Positions 1-6,397 of a stretch of DNA of 7,028 bases are shown in pieces. How positions within the stretch are numbered: the stretch's first letter is position 1; each line of letters opens with the position of its first letter. A model generated the notes under the pieces. The model was not told where the DNA came from. It made no database searches and saw only the letters and a list, made by a program, of their open reading frames with translations. Where the stretch lies: NCBI GenBank assembly GCA_005799475.1, contig SYGQ01000027.1, positions 1 through 7,028 of the forward strand, written 5' to 3'. The position numbers were made by a program, and so were the translations under genes. This stretch comes from Planctomycetia bacterium. Its GTDB lineage: Bacteria; Planctomycetota; Phycisphaerae; Phycisphaerales; SM1A02.

Positions 1-94
1 CAGAGCGCCCGACGAGCGCGTTGAAAGCGCCAGGAGCAACGACGATGCCCCGATCCATGAGTGCGCGAAGGCGTGCGCCGGCGGAGAGCTCCAT
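1..94 (-). CDS. N-terminus of a PrpB-like lyase (PEP mutase / isocitrate lyase superfamily), partial
   Basis: Only the first 31 codons are in the window; the gene continues past the left edge. The translation starts MELSAGARLRALMDRG and continues IVVAPGAFNALVGRS. This matches the start of PrpB-type methylisocitrate lyases and relatives, where a helix ending in RxLL is followed by a strand with (V/A)PGxx(D/N)A. Known members cleave 2-methylisocitrate to pyruvate and succinate in the cytoplasmic 2-methylcitrate cycle, or act on phosphonates or oxaloacetate. The fragment stops before the metal-binding and catalytic residues, so the substrate cannot be assigned. The ATG lies 11 bases after the stop of the upstream minus-strand gene, which suggests one transcript. 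No clear Shine-Dalgarno is visible. The family call is fairly firm for such a short piece; the exact enzyme is not. Confidence 0.68.
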   Translation of the reverse strand, partial: MELSAGARLRALMDRGIVVAPGAFNALVGRS

Positions 95-105
95 CGACGG
101 ACACT

Positions 106-1404
106 CTAGTCCATCGGCACGATGGACCAGACCCACGGCGCTTCGGGCTCCGCGCGCGTCTGGTGCCAGTTCACCTTGAGGCGTGGCTTCGCACCATCCA
201 CATGAATCTCGGGAAGTGGAGCGGCCCTGGGACGGGCAGAGCCCTTGGCCGCGACGAGCGTGAATGCCCCCAACTTGCCGTTCCCCTGAGCGGGCGCGCG
301 ACGGCCTGCGTCTTCGGCGGCGGCGAGACCGGGCGAGAACACGCCGTCATCTCCGGCGGAAACACGCGAGAACCCGGGGCGCCACGAATCGGGAAACGCG
401 AACGATCGGTCGCGAAGATCTCGTGCGAGTTCTGTCGCCCCAACGGGGGCTGATCCTTCCGCTGCGAGTCGAACAAGCCCGGCGGCGAGGAGCGCAAGAC
501 GCTCCCGCACGGTCTCCATTGGAACGGCCCGCTCCTTGAGCGCGAATGCGCGCCACTGCGCGTCGAAGGCGACCCAGTCGTCGTCGCTTCGTACGCCGAG
601 GGTCTGTTCGATGGCCTGATCACTCGTCATGCCCCCCGAGAGCGCGCGCAGATACGAGACGAGCGTGCCGCGAGGCAGCTGCGCCAGAAAGCGGATGACA
701 GACGCAGCCTGCTCGCCGGTGTGGCCTCCCGCGGATCCCACGCGCGTCCGCCAGGATGGCGGGTCAAGACTCATGAGGGCCCGTAGAGGGATCGCCTCGC
801 CGCGCTCGATGAGTCCGCGGACGCAGGCAACCCCCGCGGCACCGATCCCACCCTGCGCACCATCCTGTGCACGACCCGACCTTGCGATGAGGTCAGCGAG
901 ACCGTCGCGAAGCGCAGGAGGAAGATCGCCTCCCACGGTGAGGCGGAGGTATTCGCTTGCAACAGCCGCTCCAAGCGCGCGCTCCAAGATTGGCGTCGGT
1001 GTGTCCTCTTCGCAGAAAGCGATCCCGTGGCCGAGCGGCGAGTAGAACGCGAACAAGGGGCCACTTGGATCAACAGCCAACTGGGAGCGCATGGTGTCGT
1101 CGAGATCCTCCATCCTCGCGAAGAGGAGTAGGTCGGAAGGAGCGAGTTCTCGCAGGCGCAGACGCCCGAGCAATGAGTCAACCTCTCGCCAAACCGAGTC
1201 CACTCGCTCAAGCATTCGAGTGGTTGCATGGTCGATAATGTCGGATCGCACCCTGTGAGTGCTTCCAGGAACCGTGACAGTAGATGTGCGATCCCACCAA
1301 GATTTTCTGGATAACTGACCTGATTGTGAGGCTATTGTCGTCGAAACAAGCGTCATCATGTAGATGATGACAGTCTGTATCATTGGCGTTGTTCCGAATG
1401 GCAT
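106..1404 (-). CDS. Secreted DUF1570/peptidase-MA-like protein lacking the zinc site
   Basis: This 432-residue protein has a hydrophobic start (MIQTVIIYMMTLVSTTIA, residues 8-25), probably a signal peptide with no positive n-region. Residues about 49-100 (HRVRSD, then a long helix with LERVDSVWREVDSLLG) and 139-174 (helix, then LPPALRDGLADLIA) follow the layout of DUF1570 / peptidase-MA-like proteins, which normally read HExxH, then LPxWLxEGLAEY. Here the HExxH stretch is roughly GAAVAS (145-150) and the later Glu is Asp167, so zinc catalysis is unlikely. Residues 236-290, with TSDQAIEQTLG and DDWVAFDAQWRAF, match the family's usual C-terminal helices. Residues about 297-365 resemble a pseudopilin GspG-type end. 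The rest is Ala/Pro/Arg-rich. It probably heads an operon with the PrpB-like gene. The start is uncertain: ATG 1404 is the outermost, while ATG 1383 has a GGAA upstream, fits the candidate promoter better and gives a cleaner signal peptide. The family assignment is inferred from pattern alone. Confidence 0.6.
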   Translation of the reverse strand: MPFGTTPMIQTVIIYMMTLVSTTIASQSGQLSRKSWWDRTSTVTVPGSTHRVRSDIIDHATTRMLERVDSVWREVDSLLGRLRLRELAPSDLLLFARMEDLDDTMRSQLAVDPSGPLFAFYSPLGHGIAFCEEDTPTPILERALGAAVASEYLRLTVGGDLPPALRDGLADLIARSGRAQDGAQGGIGAAGVACVRGLIERGEAIPLRALMSLDPPSWRTRVGSAGGHTGEQAASVIRFLAQLPRGTLVSYLRALSGGMTSDQAIEQTLGVRSDDDWVAFDAQWRAFALKERAVPMETVRERLALLAAGLVRLAAEGSAPVGATELARDLRDRSFAFPDSWRPGFSRVSAGDDGVFSPGLAAAEDAGRRAPAQGNGKLGAFTLVAAKGSARPRAAPLPEIHVDGAKPRLKVNWHQTRAEPEAPWVWSIVPMD

Positions 1405-1418
1405 CCTGCTGATAACCC

Positions 1419-1447
1419 TCTGTAACCCACGAACCGGCAGAAGTCAA
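1419..1447 (-). promoter_or_regulatory. Candidate sigma-70 promoter for the minus-strand operon
   Basis: On the minus strand TTGACT (1447-1442) is followed after exactly 17 bases by TACAGA (1424-1419). The -35 box matches consensus at 5 of 6 positions, the -10 box at only 3 of 6. Transcription would start near 1412, about 8 bases before ATG 1404 and 29 before ATG 1383, which favours the inner start. A run of T lies just upstream of the -35 box. Confidence 0.35.
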
Positions 1448-1698
1448 AAAAAGTCGATGAAAATCGAACGAACTCCACGCATCACGACGGATCTGATGGA
1501 TACTACGGGCGTTGAGGGCGGTGTAGGGACCGTGTTCAACATGCAGTGGATCGGGATGGTGATGGGCGCTCGTCGTAACAAGGGACTACGGGCAAACAAA
1601 CACCACAGTGATTGAGGGACAAGGGCTTCGCAAGAAGTGGTTTCAAGGGATGTAGTTGGAACCAACCGATCTGCTGGGTAGGGAATGAGGAAAAGGGA

Positions 1699-1741
1699 GG
1701 CCGGCCGCGAACCTGAAAAGGGCGCGGCCGAGCCTGTTTTT
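1699..1741 (+). terminator. Terminator-like hairpin upstream of the beta-propeller gene
   Basis: CGGCCGCG (1702-1709) pairs perfectly with CGCGGCCG (1723-1730) across a 13-base loop. GGC (1699-1701) can extend the stem with GCC (1732-1734) if A1731 is bulged. TGTTTTT (1735-1741) follows directly. This has the form of a rightward intrinsic terminator, yet no gene is recognised before it. It could end a short RNA, act as an attenuator, or block read-through. The loop is large for a classical terminator, so function is uncertain. Confidence 0.4.
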
Positions 1742-1758
1742 GGGGCTAATGCGAGGGC

Positions 1759-1764
1759 TATACT
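1759..1764 (+). promoter_or_regulatory. Candidate -10 box for the propeller-purH-nuoC operon
   Basis: TATACT matches the TATAAT consensus at 5 of 6 positions and lies 12 bases before ATG 1777. The -35 region at the right distance is the T-tract of the preceding hairpin (GTTTTT) and is poor. Transcription from here would start near 1771, leaving about 6 bases of leader before ATG 1777 or 15 before ATG 1786. Neither ATG has a Shine-Dalgarno, so an almost leaderless mRNA is possible. Confidence 0.4.
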
Positions 1765-1776
1765 CCCTCCCCCTCC

Positions 1777-2973
1777 ATGAATCCGATGACCAACCGCATC
1801 TCGCAGGGGTGCACCGCAACCCTCGCGGCCACTTGTCTGTGCGCATTCGCCGCCGCCCAAACCACCGATTACCTGATCCCGGCCGCCGATGGACGAAGTC
1901 TTGGGCTCGAGACCCGCTGGCTCGCCCATGTGGCACCCTCTCCAGGTGCCGCCACCGCACAGGCGTTCACCTGCGATGGTGACAGTGTGTTTGTTACCGA
2001 CTCCGCATGTCACATGAGCCGCGTGCTCGTTGCCAGCGGCAACACCGTCTGGACGAATGCATGCGGACGCGCGACCGATCATGTGCTCGACATTGACCGC
2101 GCGAGCCGGGTCGCGCGGATACCGGCGGGCAAGAACGGCGATCTCACGCCGCCCACACAACTCGATGAAGTCCTCGTGACCCTCGACGCGGCCATTGCGT
2201 CCTTTGACACCAACACCGGTCAGATCACGCAGACGCAACGCCTTGAGCGGATCCCGAGCACGCGATCAATCCTGCATGGCAGGTATCTCATCTTCGGCGC
2301 ACGGGGAGGGCAACTGGTTTGGCAGCAATACGCAATCGGGCACCTCTGGAAATGCAATGAAGTCGGAGGATCAATCGTTGCCAGGCCCATCCGACTCGGC
2401 AGCGCGATCGCCGTGGCGGGTACTACCGGAGAGATCTTGGTCGTCGACCCCGACACCACTCGGCAGGTATGGCGTCGCCGCCTCGCTGGGAGCGTCGTCG
2501 GCTCGCTCGCCGCTGGCGACGACGCGCTCTTCGCGGCAAGTGCGGACCAAGCGATTCACGCATTCGAGGCCGCTACCGGCCGTCCACGATGGCGATTCCT
2601 TACTGAAACACCCCTGTCGTGCGACCTCTTCTGCGACGGCGCGCGTGTGTACGCGCAGATCCCGCAGAAGGGCCTCATCGCGCTTGCGACGAAGTCGGAA
2701 ACCCTCTTGGAAGCGAAAGTGGCCTGGACGGCACAGGTGCCGGGCAACGCGATCGCGCGGGCGGGCCACCGAATCCTCGTGTGGGACGCCGCATCCCACA
2801 CTCTCACTGCCGTCGCGGCGGAGTCGGGACATGTGGAGGGGAAAGTGACTGTGCCTTCGATCGTGGACTTGGTCGTCGCGGATCCCGTCTCCGCGAGGAT
2901 GTTTGTCTTGGGAGCCGGCGGCACGCTGCAACTCCTTGAGGCGCTCGACAAGTCGGTGGTCGCGGCGGAATGA
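1777..2973 (+). CDS. Secreted PQQ/WD40-like beta-propeller repeat protein
   Basis: This 398-residue protein has a signal peptide: hydrophobic residues 13-27 ending AFAAA, with cleavage predicted before Gln28. No standard lipobox is seen. The rest is a chain of beta-propeller repeats. The clearest are ILVVDPDTTRQVWRRRLAG, AIHAFEAATGRPRWRF and KGLIALATKSETLLEAKVAW, which follow the PQQ-enzyme repeat pattern (xxxALDxxTGxxxWxxxL). Proteins of this type, such as BamB, act outside the cytoplasm as scaffolds; bound PQQ is not implied because no dehydrogenase catalytic residues are seen. Its stop overlaps the purH start as ATGA, so the two are probably translationally coupled, although a link between the functions is not obvious. 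The start at ATG 1777 is the outermost; ATG 1786 is equally possible, since no ribosome site decides. The fold is fairly sure, the function unknown. Confidence 0.75.
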   Translation: MNPMTNRISQGCTATLAATCLCAFAAAQTTDYLIPAADGRSLGLETRWLAHVAPSPGAATAQAFTCDGDSVFVTDSACHMSRVLVASGNTVWTNACGRATDHVLDIDRASRVARIPAGKNGDLTPPTQLDEVLVTLDAAIASFDTNTGQITQTQRLERIPSTRSILHGRYLIFGARGGQLVWQQYAIGHLWKCNEVGGSIVARPIRLGSAIAVAGTTGEILVVDPDTTRQVWRRRLAGSVVGSLAAGDDALFAASADQAIHAFEAATGRPRWRFLTETPLSCDLFCDGARVYAQIPQKGLIALATKSETLLEAKVAWTAQVPGNAIARAGHRILVWDAASHTLTAVAAESGHVEGKVTVPSIVDLVVADPVSARMFVLGAGGTLQLLEALDKSVVAAE

Positions 2974-4562
2974 TCGACCTCGTTCCCGTTCGGCGCGCGC
3001 TCATTTCTGTGAGTGACAAGTCGGATGTTGTCGCCTTCGCGCGGGCCCTCGCGAGCCACGGGGTCGAGATCATCTCCACCGGAGGCACCGCGGCGACGCT
3101 CGCGTCCGCCGGCATTCGGGTCGTCCCCATCGAGACACTCACCGGATTCCCTGAGATCCTTGATGGCCGCGTGAAGACGCTCCACCCACGCGTGCATGGC
3201 GGGCTCTTGGGACGCCGCGATCTCCCGGCGCACGCAAGCGCCATGGCCGAGCACGGCATCCTTCCCATCGACCTCGTATGCGTGAACCTGTACCCGTTCG
3301 AGGAGACGAGTCGTCGCGACGGCGTCACCGAAGAAGTCGTGGTTGAAAACATTGACATTGGCGGACCGAGCATGATCCGATCGGCCGCCAAGAACTTCTC
3401 GCATGTCTGTGTTGTGACGAGCCCAGCGCAGTACGACCGAGTCTGCGCCGACCTCACGAATCACTCCGGGTCCACCACCGGCACGCTGCGCCGCGAACTC
3501 GCTGCCGCCGCGTTCGCGCGCACTGCGGCCTACGACACGGCGATCGCGGCGTGGTTCGATCCACCCATTCCCCACGAGTTCCCGACGACGCTGACGCTCT
3601 CGTTCACACGCGTCGACGAACTTCGCTACGGCGAAAATCCTCACCAGCGCGCGGCCGCATACGGCCACGCGGGTGCGCGCGAGACGGCTGTCGTTGGCTC
3701 GCGTTTGCTCCACGGCAAGCCGCTTTCGTACAACAACCTTCTCGACGCGAGCGCCGCGCTCGAACTTGCGCAGGACCTCACAGATCTCCCCGGCGAACGC
3801 CACGCCTGCGCGATCATCAAGCACACGAATCCGTGCGGAGCCGCCATCGCGGGGTCGAATGGCGACGCGTTCGCGCAGGCCTACGCCGGGGATCCCCTGG
3901 CGGCCTACGGGAGCATTGTCGTGTTCAATCGGACGCTCGACTCCGCCACGGCAGCAGCGATGGTGCAAGGGGACCGATTCCTCGAGGTCGTGATCGCCGA
4001 GGCCTTCGAACCCGGCGCCTTCGACGCGCTCGCCGCGCGCTGGAAGAATGTGCGCCTGATCGCCCTTGGCTCGTTTCGTCACCGGATTGATCGACCGCTC
4101 TCGTTCCGATCGGTCCCCGGCGGCCTGCTCGTGCAAGAGCGCGACACGCACGCGGTTCGCGCGGCCAACTTTGACCATGTGGCGGGACCCACACCGACAC
4201 CAACGATGCTCGAAGATGCCGCATTCGGCACGGTCATCACCAAGCACCTCAAGTCGAATGCCGTCTGCATCGTCGGCGGCGGCACACTTTGGGGCGCCGG
4301 CGCAGGCCAGATGGACCGCGTGGCGAGTTGCCGCATTGCCGTCGAGAAGGCCCGTGACCGCTTGGCCACCAAGGGTGTCACACCCGTTGCCGCGAGCGAT
4401 GCGTTCTTTCCGTTCGCGGACGGTCCCGAAGTTCTCATCCGTGCTGGAGTGAAGTGCCTCGTGCATCCGGGCGGCTCCAAACGCGACAGCGACACGGCCG
4501 AGCTGTGCCAGCGCGAGGGCGCGACATGCCTCGTCACGGGAACGCGCCACTTCCGTCACTAG
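2970..4562 (+). CDS. purH: Bifunctional AICAR formyltransferase / IMP cyclohydrolase PurH
   Basis: PurH carries out the last two steps of de novo purine synthesis in the cytoplasm: it formylates AICAR with 10-formyltetrahydrofolate, then closes FAICAR to IMP. The 530-residue length is normal and both domains are complete. The N-terminal MGS-like cyclohydrolase domain shows RRALISVSDKSD, STGGT (36-40), DGRVKTLHPRVHGG (65-78), VNLYPFE and IDIGGPSMIRSAAKN. The transformylase domain shows RYGENPHQR (219-227), HGKPLSYNNLLDASAALEL, the catalytic KHTNPCG (Lys284, His285), GAGQMDRV, SDAFFPF (476-482), PGGSKRD and a C-terminal RHFRH. Two stretches differ from the common consensus: DPLAAYGSIVVFN replaces the usual DPxSAFGGIIAxN, and GQMDRVAS replaces GQMSRVDS. 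The key catalytic pair is intact, so the enzyme is probably active. The ATG overlaps the upstream stop by four bases (ATGA), and nuoC follows after 20 bases. Identification is secure. Confidence 0.97.
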   Translation: MIDLVPVRRALISVSDKSDVVAFARALASHGVEIISTGGTAATLASAGIRVVPIETLTGFPEILDGRVKTLHPRVHGGLLGRRDLPAHASAMAEHGILPIDLVCVNLYPFEETSRRDGVTEEVVVENIDIGGPSMIRSAAKNFSHVCVVTSPAQYDRVCADLTNHSGSTTGTLRRELAAAAFARTAAYDTAIAAWFDPPIPHEFPTTLTLSFTRVDELRYGENPHQRAAAYGHAGARETAVVGSRLLHGKPLSYNNLLDASAALELAQDLTDLPGERHACAIIKHTNPCGAAIAGSNGDAFAQAYAGDPLAAYGSIVVFNRTLDSATAAAMVQGDRFLEVVIAEAFEPGAFDALAARWKNVRLIALGSFRHRIDRPLSFRSVPGGLLVQERDTHAVRAANFDHVAGPTPTPTMLEDAAFGTVITKHLKSNAVCIVGGGTLWGAGAGQMDRVASCRIAVEKARDRLATKGVTPVAASDAFFPFADGPEVLIRAGVKCLVHPGGSKRDSDTAELCQREGATCLVTGTRHFRH

Positions 4563-4569
4563 CGTCTGT

Positions 4570-4585
4570 AGGATCGCTCCACATG
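4570..4585 (+). promoter_or_regulatory. Ribosome binding site that sets the nuoC start
   Basis: AGGA at 4570-4573 lies 9 bases before ATG 4583. An earlier in-frame ATG at 4454 would put 43 extra residues inside the purH coding region with no similarity to NuoC. The protein from 4583 begins where NuoC proteins normally do, so 4583 is chosen. Confidence 0.6.
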
Positions 4586-5140
4586 GCCTCGTCCGCGTCA
4601 TTCGACCATCCGGCTCTCCCGTTGATCCGCCGCGCCTTTCCGGCGTTGTCGCTCGAGGCGACGCAGTACCGCGGACAGACGACTGTGATCGCAGGGGCGA
4701 CTTGTGTGCACGCACTCCTGCGATTTCTGCGCGACTCGCCCGAGTGCAGCTACGACTTCCTTGTCGACCTCTCGGGGATCGATTACCTGGGTTACGCGGC
4801 GCCGCAGCCTGGTCGCTTTGCTGTCGTGTATCAGTTGCTTTCGGTGGCGTCGGGCCGACGCCTCTGGGTGAAGACCTATCTTGACGCGTCGGGCGACACC
4901 GCCGGAATCGAAGAAGACCCGTCGCTCGTGCTGGACTCAGTAACAAACCTCTGGCCCGGCGCAGAGTGGGCCGAACGGGAGGTCTTCGACATGTTCGGGA
5001 TCCGATTCCGAGGGCATCCCGACCTGCGTCGAATTCTGATGTGGAGGGACTACCCAGGGCATCCCCTTCGCAAGGACTACCCGCTTCGCGGCCGCGGAGA
5101 GCGCGAGAATTTCGGCGTTTTGGCTCGGAAAGACGCGTAG
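4583..5140 (+). CDS. nuoC: NADH-quinone oxidoreductase subunit C (NuoC)
   Basis: NuoC is a peripheral-arm subunit of respiratory complex I that docks with NuoD near the quinone site on the cytoplasmic face of the membrane; it binds no cofactor. The 185-residue protein is a normal length for an unfused NuoC. The N-terminal alpha/beta part includes CSYDFLVDLSGIDY and FAVVYQLLS. The family signature fills residues about 124-168: WPGAEWAEREVFDMFGIRF, then GHPDLRRILMWRDYPGHPLR and KDYPL. A short tail ends in ENFGVLARKDA. Most NuoC read LMPDDWEGHP where this has LMWRDYPGHP. The gene follows purH closely and probably shares its mRNA. Unusually, no nuoD or other complex I gene follows. The equivalent subunit of a membrane-bound hydrogenase or Mrp-like complex is a less likely alternative, because the signature is very close to true NuoC. 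Confidence 0.93.
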   Translation: MASSASFDHPALPLIRRAFPALSLEATQYRGQTTVIAGATCVHALLRFLRDSPECSYDFLVDLSGIDYLGYAAPQPGRFAVVYQLLSVASGRRLWVKTYLDASGDTAGIEEDPSLVLDSVTNLWPGAEWAEREVFDMFGIRFRGHPDLRRILMWRDYPGHPLRKDYPLRGRGERENFGVLARKDA

Positions 5141-5142
5141 TC

Positions 5143-5166
5143 CACCGGTCTTTCGAGCGACCGGTG
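5143..5166 (+). other. Stem-loop just after nuoC, possible transcript end
   Basis: CACCGGTC (5143-5150) and GACCGGTG (5159-5166) form a perfect 8-bp stem with an 8-base loop, starting 2 bases after the nuoC stop. No T-tract follows; the nearby run is A-rich (AAAAACAAAAA at 5183-5193). It is therefore not a classical intrinsic terminator. It could protect the 3' end of the operon mRNA or be part of a factor-dependent terminator. Confidence 0.5.
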
Positions 5167-5625
5167 ATCGCGGGCGGTGCCGCAAAAACAAAAACCCCAT
5201 GGTTTCTTGGCCAATGCGCTTGCAAGGCCGAAAGGTTGGGGCATGGTTCGGGTGTTCGGGGGGCGGATGAAGTGGCGTCACTTCAACGCTTGAGGCCTGG
5301 GTCATAAGGGCTTCTCACATCGTGGTTCGACTGGTCGAGGTCGTCGGCGGATTTTGTCGGCGCCTCATGAGGATCGGTTGAGGGCGTTGTCGGGAGTCGA
5401 TTCGGAAAGGTTGATCGGAGAGAGATGAGCGGACCGCTCGACAATCCGAAGACGATTGGGACAGCCTCCCACATGAACATCTTGGCTGCCGCGACGAGTG
5501 CGCGCGCCGCCTGCAAAGCCCCTTTGATTCGTTCGTTTCCTACCGTGTTTCATCGTTCGTGATCGGAAAAGGGATCCGCGCCACCCTCAATCCGGCGTCG
5601 GATTCCAAAGAGAAAGAAAGTTTTC
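5167..5625. other. 459-bp intergenic stretch without a recognised gene
   Basis: Short frames exist on both strands, the longest on the minus strand at 5283-5516, but their translations resemble no known protein and have no clear ribosome site. No tRNA, tmRNA, RNase P or SRP RNA signature was found. The stretch contains A-rich sequence near 5183-5193, the inverted repeat at 5268-5285, a symmetric GAGCGG-A-CCGCTC near 5426, and GAAAAGGGATCC at 5566-5577, which recurs before the second PEP-CTERM gene. The promoter of the first PEP-CTERM gene should lie here, but no good -35/-10 pair was seen. Confidence 0.55.
5268..5285. repeat. Inverted repeat TGAAGTG-GCGT-CACTTCA
   Basis: Two 7-base arms are perfectly complementary around a 4-base centre. 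This could be a hairpin in RNA or a binding site for a dimeric regulator. It lies about 340 bases before the first PEP-CTERM gene and 128 after nuoC. No second copy was noticed in the window. Confidence 0.45.
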
Positions 5626-6309
5626 ATGAAGTCCTTTACCCTACTGGGAGCCACTGCGCTCATCACTTCGTCCGCGTCCGCAACTGTCACCGGCCTCTCG
5701 GTTGAGATGACCTACCACGCGGCGTCGAATCGCGACGTCTACAGCGTGTTCGTGAACTCCAGCGGGCCCACTGCTGGTGGAGTGCACGATGTCATGCTGA
5801 ACATGATCGGTCACCAGATGCTCACCGGCAGCATGTCCGGCGTGCAGCACAGCGACAGCTTCATCGATGACTCATCGATGCCCGTCGGCCACTGGAATGC
5901 GTCGTACACCAGCGCTTCGACTGGCGCGGCATCCAATCAGTGGAAGGATTCGTTCGTGACCGTGACCGGCAAGACCGGCGCGGCCTCATCGACTTCGCTC
6001 GACCCGAGTTTCGGCTCAGGCGTGTTCAATTCGGCGAGCCCGAACATCCCCGCTGCCGCAGGTTGGTACACCGCCAACCCGGCCGTCGACATCCTCATCA
6101 CTGGCGGCAAGATCAAGGTCATGCAGTTCGCCGTGACGCACAATGATGCTGGCTGGACCGGCAAGGTCAGCGTCGGCTACAAACTGCAGGGCACGACCAC
6201 CGCGCTCTACGCGATGAACCTGACCTACTCGGTCGGCATTCCCGCGCCTGGCGCGTTCGCGCTCCTCGGGCTGGCCGGTCTCGTGAGCAGCCGCCGTCGT
6301 CGCGGCTGA
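5626..6309 (+). CDS. Secreted PEP-CTERM-like surface protein, first of a tandem pair
   Basis: This 227-residue protein has a signal peptide (MKSFTLLGATALITSSASA, cleavage predicted after residue 19) and, from residue 206, a tail reading PAPGAFALLGLAGL followed by SSRRRRG. That is the layout of PEP-CTERM sorting signals: a Pro-rich motif, a hydrophobic segment and a basic end. In the known system an exosortase removes the tail and sends the protein to the cell surface or matrix. Here the motif is PAP rather than PEP, a form common in Phycisphaerae. The mature region (20-205) is rich in Ser, Thr, Gly and Ala, contains GGVHDVMLNMIGHQ and GHWNASYTSAST, and looks beta-rich; I recognise no named domain. 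A purine-rich stretch (AAAGAGAAAGAAAG) ends about 6 bases before the ATG. A strong terminator follows. The function is unknown. The neighbouring gene at 6561 is a close paralogue. Confidence 0.85.
   Translation: MKSFTLLGATALITSSASATVTGLSVEMTYHAASNRDVYSVFVNSSGPTAGGVHDVMLNMIGHQMLTGSMSGVQHSDSFIDDSSMPVGHWNASYTSASTGAASNQWKDSFVTVTGKTGAASSTSLDPSFGSGVFNSASPNIPAAAGWYTANPAVDILITGGKIKVMQFAVTHNDAGWTGKVSVGYKLQGTTTALYAMNLTYSVGIPAPGAFALLGLAGLVSSRRRRG
5968..6008 (+). repeat. 41-nt exact repeat, copy 1
   Basis: This segment is identical base for base to 6909-6949 in the paralogous gene, including third codon positions. It encodes GKTGAASSTSLDP and flanking bases. Neighbouring regions of the two genes carry several silent differences. 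Confidence 0.9.
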
Positions 6310-6340
6310 TCTGCGAACCGATTCACTTTCGATCAAACAC

Positions 6341-6382
6341 ACCGGCGTCCTGGACATCCAGGGCGCCGGTTTTCTTTTCGTT
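6341..6382 (+). terminator. Strong intrinsic terminator after the first PEP-CTERM gene
   Basis: ACCGGCGTCCTGG (6341-6353) pairs with CCAGGGCGCCGGT (6358-6370) over 13 positions, with a single T-G wobble and the loop ACAT. TTTTCTTTTCGTTT follows from 6370. It starts 31 bases after the stop codon and separates this gene from its paralogue. Confidence 0.93.
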
Positions 6383-6397
6383 TGCCGCGCGAATCCC

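Larger units (their letters stand above)
1405..1776. other. Divergent intergenic region without a convincing gene
   Basis: These 372 bp separate the minus-strand operon from the plus-strand operon. They hold the candidate leftward promoter (1419-1447), a small inverted repeat GTTGG-AA-CCAAC at 1655-1666 that could be an operator, a rightward hairpin with T-tract (1699-1741) and a TATACT box (1759-1764). Short reading frames cross the region on both strands, but none has a good ribosome site or a recognisable protein sequence. Confidence 0.6.

Noticed and set aside
1354..1369. Inverted repeat CATCAT-GTAG-ATGATG
   Set aside because: It lies inside the signal-peptide coding part of the minus-strand gene and is short enough to arise from Met and Ile codons by chance.
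1364..1615. Small plus-strand frame in the divergent region, with an inner ATG at 1457
   Set aside because: No ribosome site, no recognisable protein pattern, and its first part overlaps the start of the minus-strand gene.
5183..5193. A-rich run AAAAACAAAAA as a leftward terminator T-tract
   Set aside because: No stable stem precedes the T-run on the minus strand, and no minus-strand gene lies to its right to need one.
2556..5225. A very long minus-strand open frame (889 codons) across the propeller gene, purH and nuoC
   Set aside because: It is antisense to three clearly real genes, is Arg/Gly/Ala-rich low-quality sequence without recognisable motifs, and is typical of chance open frames in GC-rich DNA.
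5238..5265. GGGGC followed by GGTTCGGG, slightly like a tmRNA 5' end
   Set aside because: The matching 3' half with GGTTCGA...CCACCA was not found in the following bases, and no tag-peptide frame was seen.
5283..5516. Small minus-strand frame in the gap after nuoC
   Set aside because: No ribosome site or promoter seen and no familiar protein pattern.
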